Shown: piece by piece, positions 19,659-30,709 of the stretch
How positions within the stretch are numbered: the first letter of the stretch is position 1
Layout of the letters: every line of letters starts with the position of its first letter
Translations under genes and position numbers: made by a program
NCBI RefSeq assembly: GCF_002902235.1
Contig: NZ_PPRL01000027.1
Location: 22,099-55,284 of the forward strand
Length of the DNA stretch: 33,186 nucleotides
Source: Staphylococcus ureilyticus
GTDB lineage: Bacteria; Bacillota; Bacilli; Staphylococcales; Staphylococcaceae
Direction of reading: 5' to 3'
The notes under the pieces: generated by a model
Told to the model about the DNA's origin: nothing
Database searches by the model: none
What the model saw: the letters and a program-made list of their open reading frames with translations, nothing else

Positions 19659-21359
19659 ATGAAACAATCTAAAGTATTTATACCAACGATGAAAGAAGTA
19701 CCTGCAGCAGCTGAAGCTTTGAGTCATAGACTTTTGTTAAAAGCAGGATTAATCAAACAAAGTACGAGTGGCATTTATAGCTATTTACCGTTAGCTGCTA
19801 AAGTTTTGAATAACATTGAAAGTATTGTAAGACAAGAAATGGAACGTATCGACGCTGTGGAAATTTTAATGCCAGCGTTACAAAAAGCAGAACTATGGGA
19901 AGAATCCGGCCGTTGGAGTGCATATGGTCCAGAATTGATGCGTTTGAAAGACAGACATGGTCGTGAGTTTGCACTTGGACCAACACATGAAGAACTTATA
20001 ACATCTGTAATCAGAGATGAACTTAAATCATATAAACAATTACCACTTACTTTATTCCAAATACAATCTAAATTTAGAGATGAAAAACGCCCGCGCTTTG
20101 GATTGTTACGTGGTCGTGAATTTATTATGAAAGATGCATATTCATTTCATGCTGATGAGGCTTCATTAGATGAAACATACCAAGATATGTATCACGCATA
20201 TGATCGCATATTTAAACGTGTTGGAATAAATGCGCGACCAGTAGTTGCAGATTCAGGTGCTATTGGTGGCAGTCATACACATGAATTTATGGCTTTAAGT
20301 GAAATTGGTGAAGACACAATAGTTTATAGTGAAAATAGTGATTATGCAGCTAATATTGAAAAAGCTGAGGTTGTATATCATCCTAACGAAAAGCATGATG
20401 AGGTAGCGTCATTAACAAAAATAGAAACACCTCAAGTACATACAGCACAAGCATTAGCAACATTTTTAGAAAAACCACTGGATGAAATCACAAAATCCAT
20501 GGTATTTAATGTTGATGGTGAATTTATTATGGTACTTGTACGTGGTCACCATGAAATTAATGATGTGAAATTAAAAGCGTTCTTTGGTACGGATCACATC
20601 GAATTAGCTACAGAAGATGAAATTAAAAATTTATTAGGTGCATCTCCTGGTTCACTTGGACCTATTTTCGATAAAAATATTAAAGTATATGCAGATAATT
20701 TTATAAAAGATTTAAATAATATTGTTGTAGGTGCTAATGAAGATGGTTACCATTTATTGAATGCAAATGTAGGGCGTGACTTTGAAATAGAAGCTTATGG
20801 AGACTTTAGATTTATTTTAGAAGGAGAGCCTTTAGCTGATGGATCAGGTGATGCTAAATTTGCCGAAGGAATTGAAGTTGGGCAAGTATTTAAACTTGGT
20901 ACTAAATATTCTGAAGCAATGAATGCAACATTCCTGGATAATCAAGGTAAAGCTAAACCTTTATTAATGGGATGTTATGGTATAGGTATTTCTAGGACTT
21001 TAAGTGCGATTGTTGAGCAAAATAATGATGAAAATGGTATTATATGGCCGAAATCAGTAACGCCATTTGATTTACATTTAATTACAATCAATCCTAAAAA
21101 AGAAGAACAACGTGAATTGGCTGATCAATTATATAAACAATTAAAAGAAACATATGATGTACTTTATGATGACCGTAAAGAACGTGCAGGTGTTAAATTT
21201 AATGATGCCGATTTAATAGGATTACCAATTAGAGTAGTAGTTGGTAAAAATGCTGCTGAAGGTATCGTAGAAGTTAAACGACGTGATACAGGTGAAAGTG
21301 AAGATGTTCAAATTGATAACTTAAATAGTTATATTAATGATTTATACCTAAGTATATAA
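19659..21359 (+). CDS. proS: Prolyl-tRNA synthetase
   Basis: This 566-residue class II aminoacyl-tRNA synthetase charges tRNA-Pro. It is the bacterial type with an editing (INS) domain inserted at about residues 224-408. Class II motif 2 is in [23 protein letters not shown] and motif 3 in [20 protein letters not shown]. The C-terminal anticodon-binding domain begins near [10 protein letters not shown]. aaaggaga at 19643-19650 sets the start. The gene follows rseP after 15 bases and ends before a strong terminator. I saw no T-box leader before it, which fits its position inside an operon. Confidence 0.98.
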   Translation: MKQSKVFIPTMKEVPAAAEALSHRLLLKAGLIKQSTSGIYSYLPLAAKVLNNIESIVRQEMERIDAVEILMPALQKAELWEESGRWSAYGPELMRLKDRHGREFALGPTHEELITSVIRDELKSYKQLPLTLFQIQSKFRDEKRPRFGLLRGREFIMKDAYSFHADEASLDETYQDMYHAYDRIFKRVGINARPVVADSGAIGGSHTHEFMALSEIGEDTIVYSENSDYAANIEKAEVVYHPNEKHDEVASLTKIETPQVHTAQALATFLEKPLDEITKSMVFNVDGEFIMVLVRGHHEINDVKLKAFFGTDHIELATEDEIKNLLGASPGSLGPIFDKNIKVYADNFIKDLNNIVVGANEDGYHLLNANVGRDFEIEAYGDFRFILEGEPLADGSGDAKFAEGIEVGQVFKLGTKYSEAMNATFLDNQGKAKPLLMGCYGIGISRTLSAIVEQNNDENGIIWPKSVTPFDLHLITINPKKEEQRELADQLYKQLKETYDVLYDDRKERAGVKFNDADLIGLPIRVVVGKNAAEGIVEVKRRDTGESEDVQIDNLNSYINDLYLSI

Positions 21360-21743
21360 GTCAACAGTCAACTTAAAAAAGTGATTGCTCTCATATACGT
21401 TGCTAAAATTAAGATGTAAGTTAAAGCATTAATACGCATATACTTTATATAAATGCATATCATTGCTAAAAGTATTAGATGAATCTTTTAGTTCAACCTG
21501 TACTTTAATGTTTGATCACCTTTAATTAGTGAGCGGGAAAGCGAAATCGAATGAATCATGTTTGATTTCATTCCCGCTCTTATTTATGATTAGAAACCAT
21601 ATTGTAAAAATAGTAAAGTTTAAGTATTAGAAATTAAAGGTTTTACGTTATAAGATAGATAATGTACAAAATACATACGCGACAGTTAAAGAAATTATAT
21701 GAATTAGTAACGTAGTGTAATTAATAGTAAGGTGGTTATCGTC
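21360..21743 (+). other. proS-polC intergenic region
   Basis: This 384-base region holds no convincing gene. It contains the terminator at 21531-21579 and, after it, about 160 AT-rich bases that must carry the polC promoter; no pair of promoter hexamers stands out. aaggtgg at 21729-21735 is the polC ribosome-binding site. Confidence 0.5.
21531..21583 (+). terminator. Terminator after proS
   Basis: GAGCGGGAA at 21531-21539 pairs with TTCCCGCTC at 21571-21579, and GAAATC at 21543-21548 continues the stem with GATTTC at 21564-21569. A short T-rich tail follows. GC-rich hairpins with this GAGCGGGA core are frequent between staphylococcal genes, as I recall, so this may belong to a dispersed repeat type. 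Confidence 0.8.
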
Positions 21744-24700
21744 ATGTCAATGACAAATCAAGAAAAATTCAAGATCTTAGCTGATCAAATTAAAATTGCA
21801 GATCATTTGGATCCAGAAATTTTAGCACAAAGTGAATTAACGCGTGTAGATGTTAAAACAACGGATCGTACCTGGGTATTTCAGATAACATTTCCATATT
21901 TTTTACCATTTGAAGACTATCTGTTATTTATGAATGCAATTACTGAAGAATTTAAAACAATCGCTAAAGTCGATTGTAATTTTACAATCACAAATAAAGC
22001 GAATCAAGATGAATATGCATTGAAATACTTTAGTTATTGTATTGACCAAACAAAATTATCACCTAAAGTAAAAGGTCAGCTTAAGCAAAAACGCTTAATT
22101 ATGTCAGGGGATGTGCTCAAAGTCATGTGTCAGAATGATATAGAGCGAGATCATTTTGACAAAGCGTGCAATGGAAGTTTGATTAAAGCATTTCAACAAT
22201 GTGGTTTTGCAATCAGTAGTATCATTTTTGAAACAGACCATACATCAAATGGAGACGACTTGGCATCGTTAGAAGCACACATTCAACAAGAAGATGAGCA
22301 AAGTGCACGTGAAGCCACTGAAAAGTTAGAAAAGATGCGTGCTGAAAAAGCTAAACAACAAGATAATAATGAAAGTACTGTAGCTAAATGTCAAATTGGA
22401 AAACCAATTCAAATAGAAAATGTAAAACCTATTGAATCGATTATTGAAGAAGAATTTAAAGTTGCAGTTGAAGGTGTTATCTTTGATATTAATTTAAAAG
22501 AATTGAAAAGTGGACGCCATATAGTAGAACTAAAAGTTACAGACTATACAGACTCCTTAGTATTGAAAATGTTCACTAGAAAAAATAAAGATGATTTAGC
22601 TCATTTTAAAGCTCTCAGTGTCGGTAAATGGGTTCGAGCACAAGGTAGAATAGAAGAAGATATATTCGTACGTGATTTAGTCATGATGATGTCTGATATA
22701 GAAGAAATAAAAAAAGCAGTTAAACAAGATAAAGCAGACGAAAAACGCGTAGAATTTCACTTGCATTCGTCCATGAGTCAGATGGACGGCATTCCAAATA
22801 TAAGTGCATATGTAGAACAAGCAGCTAAATGGGGTCACAAAGCTATTGCAATTACTGATCATAATGTGGTTCAAGCATTTCCAGATGCGCATGCTGCAGC
22901 AGAAAAAAATGATATCAAAATGATTTATGGCATGGAAGGCATGTTAGTCGATGATGGTGTGCCCATAGCGTATAAGCCTCAAGATATTGATTTAAAAACT
23001 GCAACATATGTTGTTTTTGACGTTGAAACAACAGGTTTATCTAATCAGTATGATAAAATTATCGAACTCGCAGCTGTAAAAGTACAAGAAGGAGAAATTA
23101 TTGATAAGTTTGAACGTTTTAGTAACCCACATGAACGTTTATCTGAAACAATCAAGAATTTAACGCATATCACAGACGATATGCTCGTCAATGCACCTGA
23201 AATTGAAACTGTTTTAACCGAGTTTAAAGCGTGGGTCGGTGACGCGATATTTGTAGCACATAATGCATCATTTGATATGGGGTTCATTGATACCGGTTAT
23301 GAAAAAACTGGTCTAGGCGCATCAACTAACGGTGTGATAGATACACTTGAACTTTCTAGAACCATCAACACTGAATATGGAAAACATGGTCTGAACTTTT
23401 TAGCTAAAAAATATGGTGTAGATTTAACACAACATCACAGAGCGATTTATGATACTGAAGCAACAGCTTATATTTTTATAAAGATGTTAAAACAATTAGA
23501 AGAAGCAGAAGTTTATAATCATCAAGATATTAATAAGTCTTTATCAAATGAAGATGCTTATAAGCGTGCTCGCCCAAATCACGTAACACTTATTGTGCAA
23601 AATCAACAGGGCTTAAAGAACTTATTTAAAATAGTAAGTGCATCTTTAGTTAAATATTATTATAGAACACCTAGGATTCCACGTTCACTTTTAGATGAAT
23701 ATCGAGAAGGTATTCTTGTTGGTTCCGCATGTGATGAAGGTGAAGTATTTACTGCAGTAATGCAAAAAGACCAATCTCAAGTGGAAAGAATAGCAAAATA
23801 CTATGATTTTATTGAAGTACAACCACCTGCATTATACCAAGATTTAATAGATAGAGAATTGGTGAGAGATAATGAAACATTACATGAAATTTATCAACGC
23901 CTCATCCAAGCTGGAGATGTGAATGATATACCTGTTATTGCAACAGGAAACGCGCATTATCTAAATGAACATGATGGTATTGCACGTAAAATTTTAATAA
24001 CATCACAGCCAGGTAACCCGTTAAATCGTAGTACTTTACCTGAGGCACACTTTAGAACTACGGATGAAATGTTAGATGAGTTACATTTCTTAGGTGAAGC
24101 AAAAGCACATGAATTAGTTGTGAAAAATACAAATGACTTAGCAGACCGTATCGAACGCGTAGTTCCGATAAAGGATGAATTGTATACGCCCCGCATGGAA
24201 GGTGCTAATGATGAAATACGAGATATGAGTTATGCTAACGCCAGAGCATTGTATGGTGAAGATTTACCACAAATTGTAATTGACCGATTAGAGAAAGAGC
24301 TTGAAAGTATCATTGGGAATGGTTTTTCTGTGATATATTTAATTTCACAAAGACTGGTTAAAAAATCATTAGATGACGGTTATCTAGTTGGATCACGTGG
24401 CTCTGTAGGTTCGAGTTTTGTAGCAACAATGACTGAAATTACAGAAGTTAACCCATTACCTCCACATTATATTTGTCCAGAATGTAAAGAAAGTGAGTTC
24501 TTTAACGATGGATCCGTTGGTTCTGGTTTTGATTTACCAGATAAAAAATGTGCCACATGTGGATGTGATTTAATTAAAGAAGGCCAGGATATTCCTTTTG
24601 AAACTTTCTTAGGTTTTAAAGGTGATAAGGTTCCTGATATCGACTTGAACTTTAGTGGTGAATATCAACCACAAGCTCATAATTATACAAAAGAATTATT

Positions 24701-26060
24701 TGGTGAAGATAAAGTCTTTCGTGCAGGTACAATTGGTACGGTGGCTGAAAAAACAGCTTTCGGTTTTGTGAAAGGATTTTTAAACGATCAAGGTATTCAC
24801 AAAAGAGGCGCTGAAGTTGATAGACTCGTAAAAGGTTGTACTGGTGTAAAACGTACAACAGGACAACACCCTGGAGGCATCATCGTTGTACCAGATTATA
24901 TGGATATCTATGATTTTACACCTGTTCAATTTCCGGCAGATGATCAATCATCGGCTTGGATGACGACTCATTTTGATTTCCATTCAATACATGATAACGT
25001 TTTGAAACTGGATATATTAGGACATGATGATCCGACGATGATTCGTATGTTGCAGGATTTATCAGGTATTGATCCTAAAACGATACCTGTTGATGATAAG
25101 GAAACTATGGGTATTTTTAGTTCGCCAGAACCTTTAGGTGTAACTTCAGAACAAATTTTATGTAAAACTGGAACATTTGGTGTGCCAGAATTCGGTACAG
25201 GATTTGTGCGCCAAATGTTAGAAGATACCAAGCCAACTACATTTTCAGAGTTAGTAAGAATATCTGGATTATCACATGGTACGGATGTTTGGCTAGGTAA
25301 CGCACAAGATTTAATACGCTCAGGAACTTGTGATTTATCAAGTGTTATTTGTTGTCGTGATGATATTATGGTTTATTTAATGTATAACGGTTTAGAGCCT
25401 TCACTCGCCTTCAAGACAATGGAATTTGTACGTAAAGGTAAAGGGCTAACTGACGATATGGTTGAAGCAATGGTAGACAATGAAGTGCCAGATTGGTATT
25501 TAGATTCATGTAGAAAAATTAAATACATGTTCCCTAAAGCCCATGCGGCAGCATATGTATTGATGGCAGTACGTATTGCGTATTTCAAAGTTCATTATCC
25601 ACTTTATTATTATGCAAGTTACTTTACGGTACGTGCATCTGATTTTGATTTAATTTCAATGATTAAGGATAAAGAAAGTATTCGAAATACAGTAAACGAT
25701 ATGTATTCTCGTTATATGGATTTAGCAAAAAAAGAAAAAGATACATTAACCGTATTAGAAATCATGAACGAAATGGCGCAACGCGGTTATCGTATGCAAC
25801 CAATTAGTTTAGAGAAAAGTAAAGCATTTGATTTTATCATTGAAGATGATAGTTTGATTCCGCCATTTATCGCTGTTCCTGGATTAGGTGAAAACGTCGC
25901 ACAACGTATCGTTGAAGCACGTGAAGAAGGACCGTTTTTATCAAAAGAAGATTTAAATAAAAAAGCTGGATTGTCACAAAAAGTCATCGAGTATTTAGAT
26001 GAACTTGGTTCATTACCTAACTTGCCAGATAAAGCACAATTATCAATATTTGATATGTAA
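21744..26060 (+). CDS. polC: DNA polymerase III alpha subunit, PolC type
   Basis: This 1438-residue replicative polymerase of low-GC Gram-positives carries its own 3'-5' proofreading exonuclease. In order it has an N-terminal domain and an OB fold (to about residue 330), then a split PHP domain (HLHSSMSQMDG from H339). The DEDDh exonuclease is inserted there, with D426 and E428 in VVFDVETTGL. The zinc ligands are C911, C914, C936 and C939, with C941 nearby. The polymerase core has catalytic D965 and D967 in PDIDLNFSGEYQ. The C-terminus ends in the QLSIFDM clamp-binding tail. I chose the ATG at 21744 (8 bases after aaggtgg) over 21732, which lies inside the Shine-Dalgarno. Length equals that of S. 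aureus PolC as I recall it. Confidence 0.98.
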   Translation: MSMTNQEKFKILADQIKIADHLDPEILAQSELTRVDVKTTDRTWVFQITFPYFLPFEDYLLFMNAITEEFKTIAKVDCNFTITNKANQDEYALKYFSYCIDQTKLSPKVKGQLKQKRLIMSGDVLKVMCQNDIERDHFDKACNGSLIKAFQQCGFAISSIIFETDHTSNGDDLASLEAHIQQEDEQSAREATEKLEKMRAEKAKQQDNNESTVAKCQIGKPIQIENVKPIESIIEEEFKVAVEGVIFDINLKELKSGRHIVELKVTDYTDSLVLKMFTRKNKDDLAHFKALSVGKWVRAQGRIEEDIFVRDLVMMMSDIEEIKKAVKQDKADEKRVEFHLHSSMSQMDGIPNISAYVEQAAKWGHKAIAITDHNVVQAFPDAHAAAEKNDIKMIYGMEGMLVDDGVPIAYKPQDIDLKTATYVVFDVETTGLSNQYDKIIELAAVKVQEGEIIDKFERFSNPHERLSETIKNLTHITDDMLVNAPEIETVLTEFKAWVGDAIFVAHNASFDMGFIDTGYEKTGLGASTNGVIDTLELSRTINTEYGKHGLNFLAKKYGVDLTQHHRAIYDTEATAYIFIKMLKQLEEAEVYNHQDINKSLSNEDAYKRARPNHVTLIVQNQQGLKNLFKIVSASLVKYYYRTPRIPRSLLDEYREGILVGSACDEGEVFTAVMQKDQSQVERIAKYYDFIEVQPPALYQDLIDRELVRDNETLHEIYQRLIQAGDVNDIPVIATGNAHYLNEHDGIARKILITSQPGNPLNRSTLPEAHFRTTDEMLDELHFLGEAKAHELVVKNTNDLADRIERVVPIKDELYTPRMEGANDEIRDMSYANARALYGEDLPQIVIDRLEKELESIIGNGFSVIYLISQRLVKKSLDDGYLVGSRGSVGSSFVATMTEITEVNPLPPHYICPECKESEFFNDGSVGSGFDLPDKKCATCGCDLIKEGQDIPFETFLGFKGDKVPDIDLNFSGEYQPQAHNYTKELFGEDKVFRAGTIGTVAEKTAFGFVKGFLNDQGIHKRGAEVDRLVKGCTGVKRTTGQHPGGIIVVPDYMDIYDFTPVQFPADDQSSAWMTTHFDFHSIHDNVLKLDILGHDDPTMIRMLQDLSGIDPKTIPVDDKETMGIFSSPEPLGVTSEQILCKTGTFGVPEFGTGFVRQMLEDTKPTTFSELVRISGLSHGTDVWLGNAQDLIRSGTCDLSSVICCRDDIMVYLMYNGLEPSLAFKTMEFVRKGKGLTDDMVEAMVDNEVPDWYLDSCRKIKYMFPKAHAAAYVLMAVRIAYFKVHYPLYYYASYFTVRASDFDLISMIKDKESIRNTVNDMYSRYMDLAKKEKDTLTVLEIMNEMAQRGYRMQPISLEKSKAFDFIIEDDSLIPPFIAVPGLGENVAQRIVEAREEGPFLSKEDLNKKAGLSQKVIEYLDELGSLPNLPDKAQLSIFDM

Positions 26061-26155
26061 TCGAACAATATATTGGTAGGCATGGAATAAAAAATGTTAA
26101 ATGTATAAAATTTTGATATTAGTTATTGTCATACTATATGAAAATATATAGTTGT

Positions 26156-26184
26156 TTGTATAGGAAATAAACATATGGTATAAT
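26156..26184 (+). promoter_or_regulatory. Promoter of the rimP-nusA-infB operon
   Basis: TTGTAT at 26156-26161, a 17-base spacer and TATAAT at 26179-26184, preceded by an extended TGG. The start point would be near 26191, leaving a leader of about 77 bases before rimP. Confidence 0.75.
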
Positions 26185-26209
26185 AATGTTGCTTAAAAAA
26201 TTAGACTCA

Positions 26210-26251
26210 GGCAGGAAGAGTGGGCGTTATACCCGCTCTTTTCTATTTGCC
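26210..26251 (+). promoter_or_regulatory. Leader hairpin before rimP, possible attenuator
   Basis: AAGAGTGGG at 26216-26224 pairs with CCCGCTCTT at 26232-26240 (one G-U, 7-base loop), followed by TTCTATTT. An outer GGCA/TGCC pairing (26210-26213 with 26248-26251) encloses it just before the Shine-Dalgarno aaggagg. It could terminate early or control rimP translation. NusA autoregulates its operon in E. coli, and a similar role here is inference. Confidence 0.55.
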
Positions 26252-26267
26252 AAAAAAGGAGGTCAGT

Positions 26268-26735
26268 ATGAGTAAAGTAACTGAGCAAGTTGAATCAATT
26301 ATTCAACCCGTCCTTAACGACTTAAATTTTGAATTAGTTGAAGTCGAATACACAAAAGAAGGAAAAGATTACTTCTTAAGAGTATCCATTGATAAAGAAG
26401 GTGGCGTCGATTTAAACGATTGTGCCTTAGCTTCTGAAAAGATTAGTGAAATTATGGATGAAGAAGATCCTATTCAAGAAATGTATTATTTAGATGTAGC
26501 TTCTCCAGGTGCTGAAAGACCTATAAAAAAAGAAAAAGATTTCCAAAATGCTGTTACAAAACCAATATACGTTTCTTTATATGCGCCAATTGAAGGTGGA
26601 AAAGAATGGTTAGGTATCTTAAAAGAAGTAACAAGTGAAACGATTATTATGGAAGTAAAAGAAAAGTCAAAGAAGAAACAAGTTGAAATTCCAAGAAATA
26701 AAATCGCTAAAGCACGTCATGCTGTAATGCTTTAA
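26268..26735 (+). CDS. rimP: Ribosome maturation factor RimP
   Basis: This 155-residue RimP assists maturation of the 30S subunit. The N-terminal alpha/beta domain (FELVEVEYTKEGKDYFLRVSIDKEGGVDLNDC) and the C-terminal SH3-like domain (VTKPIYVSLYAPIEGGKEWLG) are both recognisable, with the LDVASPGAERPI link between them. A longer reading from 26220 would start inside the leader hairpin. The ATG at 26268 behind aaaggagg is clearly correct. nusA begins 23 bases later. This is the first gene of rimP-nusA-ylxR-ylxQ-infB. Confidence 0.97.
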   Translation: MSKVTEQVESIIQPVLNDLNFELVEVEYTKEGKDYFLRVSIDKEGGVDLNDCALASEKISEIMDEEDPIQEMYYLDVASPGAERPIKKEKDFQNAVTKPIYVSLYAPIEGGKEWLGILKEVTSETIIMEVKEKSKKKQVEIPRNKIAKARHAVML

Positions 26736-26758
26736 TGTGATGAGGAGGATGATAAGTC

Positions 26759-27955
26759 GTGTCAAGTAATGAATTATTATTAGCAACTGAATATTTAGAA
26801 AAAGAAAAAAAGATTCCAAGAGAAGTATTAATTGATGCAATTGAAGCAGCGCTAATTACTGCATATAAAAAGAACTATGACAGTGCAAGAAGTGTACGCG
26901 TTGAGTTAAACATGGATGAAGGTACATTTCATGTAATTGCTCGTAAACAAGTCGTAGAAGAAGTAATGGATAATAGAGAAGAAATCGACTTAAGTACAGC
27001 GCTAGTTAAAAACCCAGCATATGAAGTTGGTGATATATACGAAGAAGATGTAACACCAAGTGACTTTGGGCGTGTAGGTGCACAAGCTGCGAAACAAGCA
27101 GTAATGCAGCGTTTACGTGATGCTGAACGTGAAATATTATATGATGAATTTATCGATAAAGAAGATGATATTGTTAATGGTCTTATTGATAGAGTAGATC
27201 ACCGCTATGTTTATGTTAATTTAGGACGTACAGAAGCTGTATTATCTGAGGCTGAAAGAAGCCCTAATGATAGTTATATTCCTAATGAAAGAATTAGAGT
27301 GTATGTCAATAAAGTAGAGCAAACGACAAAAGGACCGCAAATTTACGTTTCTCGTAGCCATCCAGGATTACTCAAACGTTTATTTGAACAAGAAGTACCA
27401 GAGATTTTTGACGGTACAGTCATTGTAAAATCTGTGGCACGTGAAGCAGGAGACCGCTCTAAAATCAGTGTTCATTCAGATAACCCAGATATCGATGCAG
27501 TAGGTGCATGTGTGGGTGCTAAAGGTTCTCGTGTTGAAGCGGTTGTAGAAGAATTAGGTGGCGAAAAAATTGACATTGTTCAATGGAATGAAGATCCGAA
27601 GGTCTTTGTTAAAAATGCTTTAAGTCCATCTCAAGTACTACAAGTGATTGTTGATGAAGCAAACCAATCAACTATTGTAGTTGTGCCTGATTATCAATTA
27701 TCATTAGCGATTGGTAAGCGTGGACAAAACGCACGTTTAGCTGCGAAATTAACTGGTTGGAAAATTGATATTAAATCAGAAAGTGATGCTAGAGCTGAAG
27801 GTGTTTATCCGACAGACGAAGCACTAGAAATAGAAGAAGATGAAAATATTGAACAGGATACAAACATTGATTTGGAAGATGTGAATATTGAAACGCATGA
27901 CTTAAAAACGGATGATGAAACAGATAGCATAGATGAAGATGACGCTGAAAAATAA
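26759..27955 (+). CDS. nusA: Transcription termination/antitermination factor NusA
   Basis: This 398-residue NusA binds RNA polymerase and affects pausing, termination and antitermination. It has the N-terminal polymerase-binding domain (to about residue 130), an S1 domain, KH1 ([20 protein letters not shown]) and KH2 ([20 protein letters not shown]). After about residue 348 comes a short Asp/Glu-rich tail in place of the repeats seen in E. coli. The start is a GTG at 26759 with gaggagg at 26743-26749. The tail ([11 protein letters not shown] type) is variable in the genus. Confidence 0.97.
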   Translation: MSSNELLLATEYLEKEKKIPREVLIDAIEAALITAYKKNYDSARSVRVELNMDEGTFHVIARKQVVEEVMDNREEIDLSTALVKNPAYEVGDIYEEDVTPSDFGRVGAQAAKQAVMQRLRDAEREILYDEFIDKEDDIVNGLIDRVDHRYVYVNLGRTEAVLSEAERSPNDSYIPNERIRVYVNKVEQTTKGPQIYVSRSHPGLLKRLFEQEVPEIFDGTVIVKSVAREAGDRSKISVHSDNPDIDAVGACVGAKGSRVEAVVEELGGEKIDIVQWNEDPKVFVKNALSPSQVLQVIVDEANQSTIVVVPDYQLSLAIGKRGQNARLAAKLTGWKIDIKSESDARAEGVYPTDEALEIEEDENIEQDTNIDLEDVNIETHDLKTDDETDSIDEDDAEK

Positions 27956-27971
27956 TTTGGAGTGAGCTTTT

Positions 27972-28256
27972 ATGAAAAAGAAAAAAATTCCAATGCGTAA
28001 ATGTATACTTTCAAATGAAATGCATCCAAAAAAAGATATGATTCGAGTTGTTATTAATAAAGAAGGCGAAATTTTTGCTGATGCTACAGGAAAACAACAA
28101 GGTCGTGGTGCATATGTATCAAAAGATGTTAAATTAGTAGAAGATGCACAAAAACAAGGTGTATTAGAAAAATACTTTAAAGTTGATGCAGAAACTCTAG
28201 ATCCTGTATATAAGGAAATTATACGTCTTATTTATCGCGAAGAGATACCTAAATGA
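27972..28256 (+). CDS. ylxR: YlxR family RNA-binding protein (RnpM)
   Basis: This 94-residue YlxR-family protein has RKCILSNEMHPKKDMIRVV at the start and the GRGAYVSKD motif. The B. subtilis homologue has been described as RnpM, a modulator of RNase P; whether that holds here is inference. ggagtgag lies before the ATG. Its stop overlaps the ylxQ start by 4 bases (ATGA), which signals translational coupling in the nusA operon. Confidence 0.93.
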   Translation: MKKKKIPMRKCILSNEMHPKKDMIRVVINKEGEIFADATGKQQGRGAYVSKDVKLVEDAQKQGVLEKYFKVDAETLDPVYKEIIRLIYREEIPK

Positions 28257-28570
28257 CTATAGAGAAAATCGTAAATTTTTTAGGTTTAGCAATGCGTGCT
28301 GGAAAAGTAAAAACAGGTGAATCGGTCATTTTAAATGACATTAAGAAAAATAGGTTAAAGCTCGTAATTATTGCAACTGATGCTTCTGAAAATACAAAGA
28401 CAAAGTTTCAGAGCAAGTGTGAAAGTTACCATATATCATTTCGCATATTTGGAACAAGAGCTGAATTAGGACAAGCTTTAGGTAAAGCAGAACGAGTTAA
28501 CATTGGAATCACTGATCAAGGCTTTGCTAAAAAGTTAGTGTCAATGATAGATGAATATCGTAAGGAGTGA
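28253..28570 (+). CDS. ylxQ: L7Ae-family ribosomal-like protein YlxQ
   Basis: This 105-residue member of the L7Ae/L30e/S12e family, a fold that binds kink-turn RNA, has [16 protein letters not shown] and [13 protein letters not shown] as its family segments. Its exact function is not settled. The ATG overlaps the ylxR stop. The gene ends in aaggagtga, which supplies the infB ribosome-binding site 4 bases before infB. Confidence 0.93.
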   Translation: MTIEKIVNFLGLAMRAGKVKTGESVILNDIKKNRLKLVIIATDASENTKTKFQSKCESYHISFRIFGTRAELGQALGKAERVNIGITDQGFAKKLVSMIDEYRKE

Positions 28571-28574
28571 CTAT

Positions 28575-30677
28575 ATGAGTAAAATAAGAATTTACGAATA
28601 CGCCAAAGATTTAAAATTAAAAAGTAAAGATATTATAGATGAGTTAAAGAAAATGGACGTTGAGGTAACGAGCCATATGCAAACGTTAGAAGATGACCAA
28701 ATCAAGGCATTAGATAAGGTTTATAAACCAGAGAAATCGAATGCATCAGAAAATAAACAACAAGGTCAAAATCAACAAAAACCATCAAATAACAAGTCTA
28801 ATGCTAATAAAAAAGATAATAATCAAAACAACAAAAATAACCACAAAAATAACAACAAAAATAAGAAAAACAGCAAAAATAACAACAAAAATAAACAAAC
28901 TAAACAAGAAGAACCAAAAGAAATACCTTCACACATCACTTATCAAGAAGGTATCACAGTTGGAGAACTTGCTGAAAAAATCAATGTTGATTCTTCAGAA
29001 ATAATTAAAAAGTTATTCTTATTAGGCATCATGGCTAATATTAATCAAGCATTAGATGATGAAACTTTAGAATTAATTGCTGATGATTATGGTGTTGAAG
29101 TTGAAAAAGAAGTTGTTGTTGATGAAGAAGATTTATCAATTTACTTTGATGATGAATCTGAAGATGAAGATGCAGTAGAAAGACCAGCAGTTGTTACTAT
29201 TATGGGACACGTTGATCATGGTAAAACAACGTTATTGGATTCTATCCGTCACACACAAGTAACAGCAGGTGAAGCTGGTGGTATTACACAACATATCGGT
29301 GCTTATCAAATTGAAAATGATGGCAAAAAAATCACTTTCCTTGATACACCAGGACATGCTGCATTCACAACAATGCGTGCACGTGGTGCGCAAGTAACTG
29401 ATATTACAATTTTAGTTGTAGCAGCAGATGATGGTGTAATGCCTCAAACGATAGAAGCAATCAACCATGCCAAAGAAGCGAACGTACCAACGATTGTAGC
29501 AGTCAATAAAGTTGATAAACCAACTGCTAACCCTGATCGAGTAATGCAAGAATTGACAGAATACGGTTTAATTCCAGAAGACTGGGGTGGCGATACAATT
29601 TTCGTACCGCTTTCTGCTTTAAGTGGCGATGGTATAGAAGATTTAATAGAAATGATTGTGCTTACATCTGAAATTCAAGAACTAAAAGCAAATCCTTCTA
29701 AAAAAGCAGTAGGTACAGTGATAGAAGCAGAATTAGATAAGTCACGTGGTCCATCTGCATCACTTCTAGTGCAAAATGGTACACTGCATGTTGGAGATGC
29801 TTTGGTTGTTGGTAATACGTATGGTAGAATTCGTGCGATGGTTAATGATTTAGGACAAAGAATTAAATCTGCAGAACCGTCTACGCCTGTTGAAATCACA
29901 GGTATTCATGATGTACCACAAGCTGGGGATCGTTTTGTTGTGTTTAAAGATGAGAAACAAGCAAGACGTATTGGTGAAGCACGTCATGAAGCTAATGTTT
30001 TACAACAACGTCAAGAAAGTAAGAGCGTTTCACTAGATAATTTATTTGAACAAATGAAACAAGGTGAAATGAAAGATTTAAATGTCATTATTAAAGGTGA
30101 TGTTCAAGGTTCTGTCGAAGCACTTGCAGCTTCACTAATGAAAATTGAAGTAGAAGGCGTTAATGTTCGCATAATTCATACTGCAGTAGGTGCGATTAAT
30201 GAATCTGATGTAACTTTAGCGAATGCGTCAAATGGTATCATCATCGGCTTTAACGTAAGACCGGATACTGGTGCCAAACGTGCAGCCGAAACAGAAGGTG
30301 TAGATATGAGATTACACCGTGTTATTTATAGTGTTATTGAAGAAATAGAAGCTGCAATGAAAGGCTTACTAGATCCAGAATATGAAGAACAAGTGATTGG
30401 CCAAGCAGAAGTGCGTCAAACATTTAAAGTTTCAAAAGTGGGTACAATAGCTGGTAGTTATGTCACAGATGGTAAGATTACGAGAAATGCGGGTGTCCGT
30501 GTTATCAGAGATGGTATCGTCCAATTTGAAGGTGAACTGGACACATTAAAACGTTATAAAGACGATGCAAAAGAAGTAGCTCAAGGCTATGAATGTGGTA
30601 TCACGATTGAAAAATATAACGACCTAAAAGAAGGCGACATAATAGAAGCTTTCGAAATGGTTGAAATTAAAAGATAA
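28575..30677 (+). CDS. infB: Translation initiation factor IF-2
   Basis: This 700-residue GTPase brings initiator fMet-tRNA to the ribosome. The order is an IF2-N domain ([20 protein letters not shown]), then an Asn/Lys-rich linker at about residues 55-112, and a second IF2-N-like domain. The G domain follows ([15 protein letters not shown] near residue 211, [12 protein letters not shown] and NKVDKP), then domains II-IV. The C-terminus reads [17 protein letters not shown]. aaggag at 28563-28568 and homology fix the ATG at 28575. The linker is low complexity and contains a DNA repeat (separate entry). A strong terminator follows. I would expect rbfA next in this genus, but here an accessory gene comes instead. 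Confidence 0.97.
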   Translation: MSKIRIYEYAKDLKLKSKDIIDELKKMDVEVTSHMQTLEDDQIKALDKVYKPEKSNASENKQQGQNQQKPSNNKSNANKKDNNQNNKNNHKNNNKNKKNSKNNNKNKQTKQEEPKEIPSHITYQEGITVGELAEKINVDSSEIIKKLFLLGIMANINQALDDETLELIADDYGVEVEKEVVVDEEDLSIYFDDESEDEDAVERPAVVTIMGHVDHGKTTLLDSIRHTQVTAGEAGGITQHIGAYQIENDGKKITFLDTPGHAAFTTMRARGAQVTDITILVVAADDGVMPQTIEAINHAKEANVPTIVAVNKVDKPTANPDRVMQELTEYGLIPEDWGGDTIFVPLSALSGDGIEDLIEMIVLTSEIQELKANPSKKAVGTVIEAELDKSRGPSASLLVQNGTLHVGDALVVGNTYGRIRAMVNDLGQRIKSAEPSTPVEITGIHDVPQAGDRFVVFKDEKQARRIGEARHEANVLQQRQESKSVSLDNLFEQMKQGEMKDLNVIIKGDVQGSVEALAASLMKIEVEGVNVRIIHTAVGAINESDVTLANASNGIIIGFNVRPDTGAKRAAETEGVDMRLHRVIYSVIEEIEAAMKGLLDPEYEEQVIGQAEVRQTFKVSKVGTIAGSYVTDGKITRNAGVRVIRDGIVQFEGELDTLKRYKDDAKEVAQGYECGITIEKYNDLKEGDIIEAFEMVEIKR
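28844..28894 (+). repeat. 30-base-period direct repeat in the IF-2 linker
   Basis: A 21-base segment at 28844-28864 is repeated exactly at 28874-28894, in an A-rich tract coding for Asn and Lys (KNNNKNK units). Such a repeat can change in copy number without shifting the frame. Confidence 0.8.
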
Positions 30678-30709
30678 AGACAGTTATCTTAAGAAAATAC
30701 AAAAATTTT

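Larger units (their letters stand above)
26061..26267 (+). other. polC-rimP intergenic region
   Basis: No polC terminator is obvious. The second half holds the rimP operon promoter and leader hairpin listed separately. The remaining sequence is AT-rich and carries nothing I recognise. Confidence 0.5.

Noticed and set aside
19600-19660. T-box riboswitch for proS
   Set aside because: Only 15 bases separate rseP and proS, leaving no room for a leader, and no T-box core sequence is visible upstream.
28741-29004. An 87-codon Ile/Lys/Thr-rich open frame inside infB
   Set aside because: It is the out-of-frame reading of the A-rich IF-2 linker repeat.
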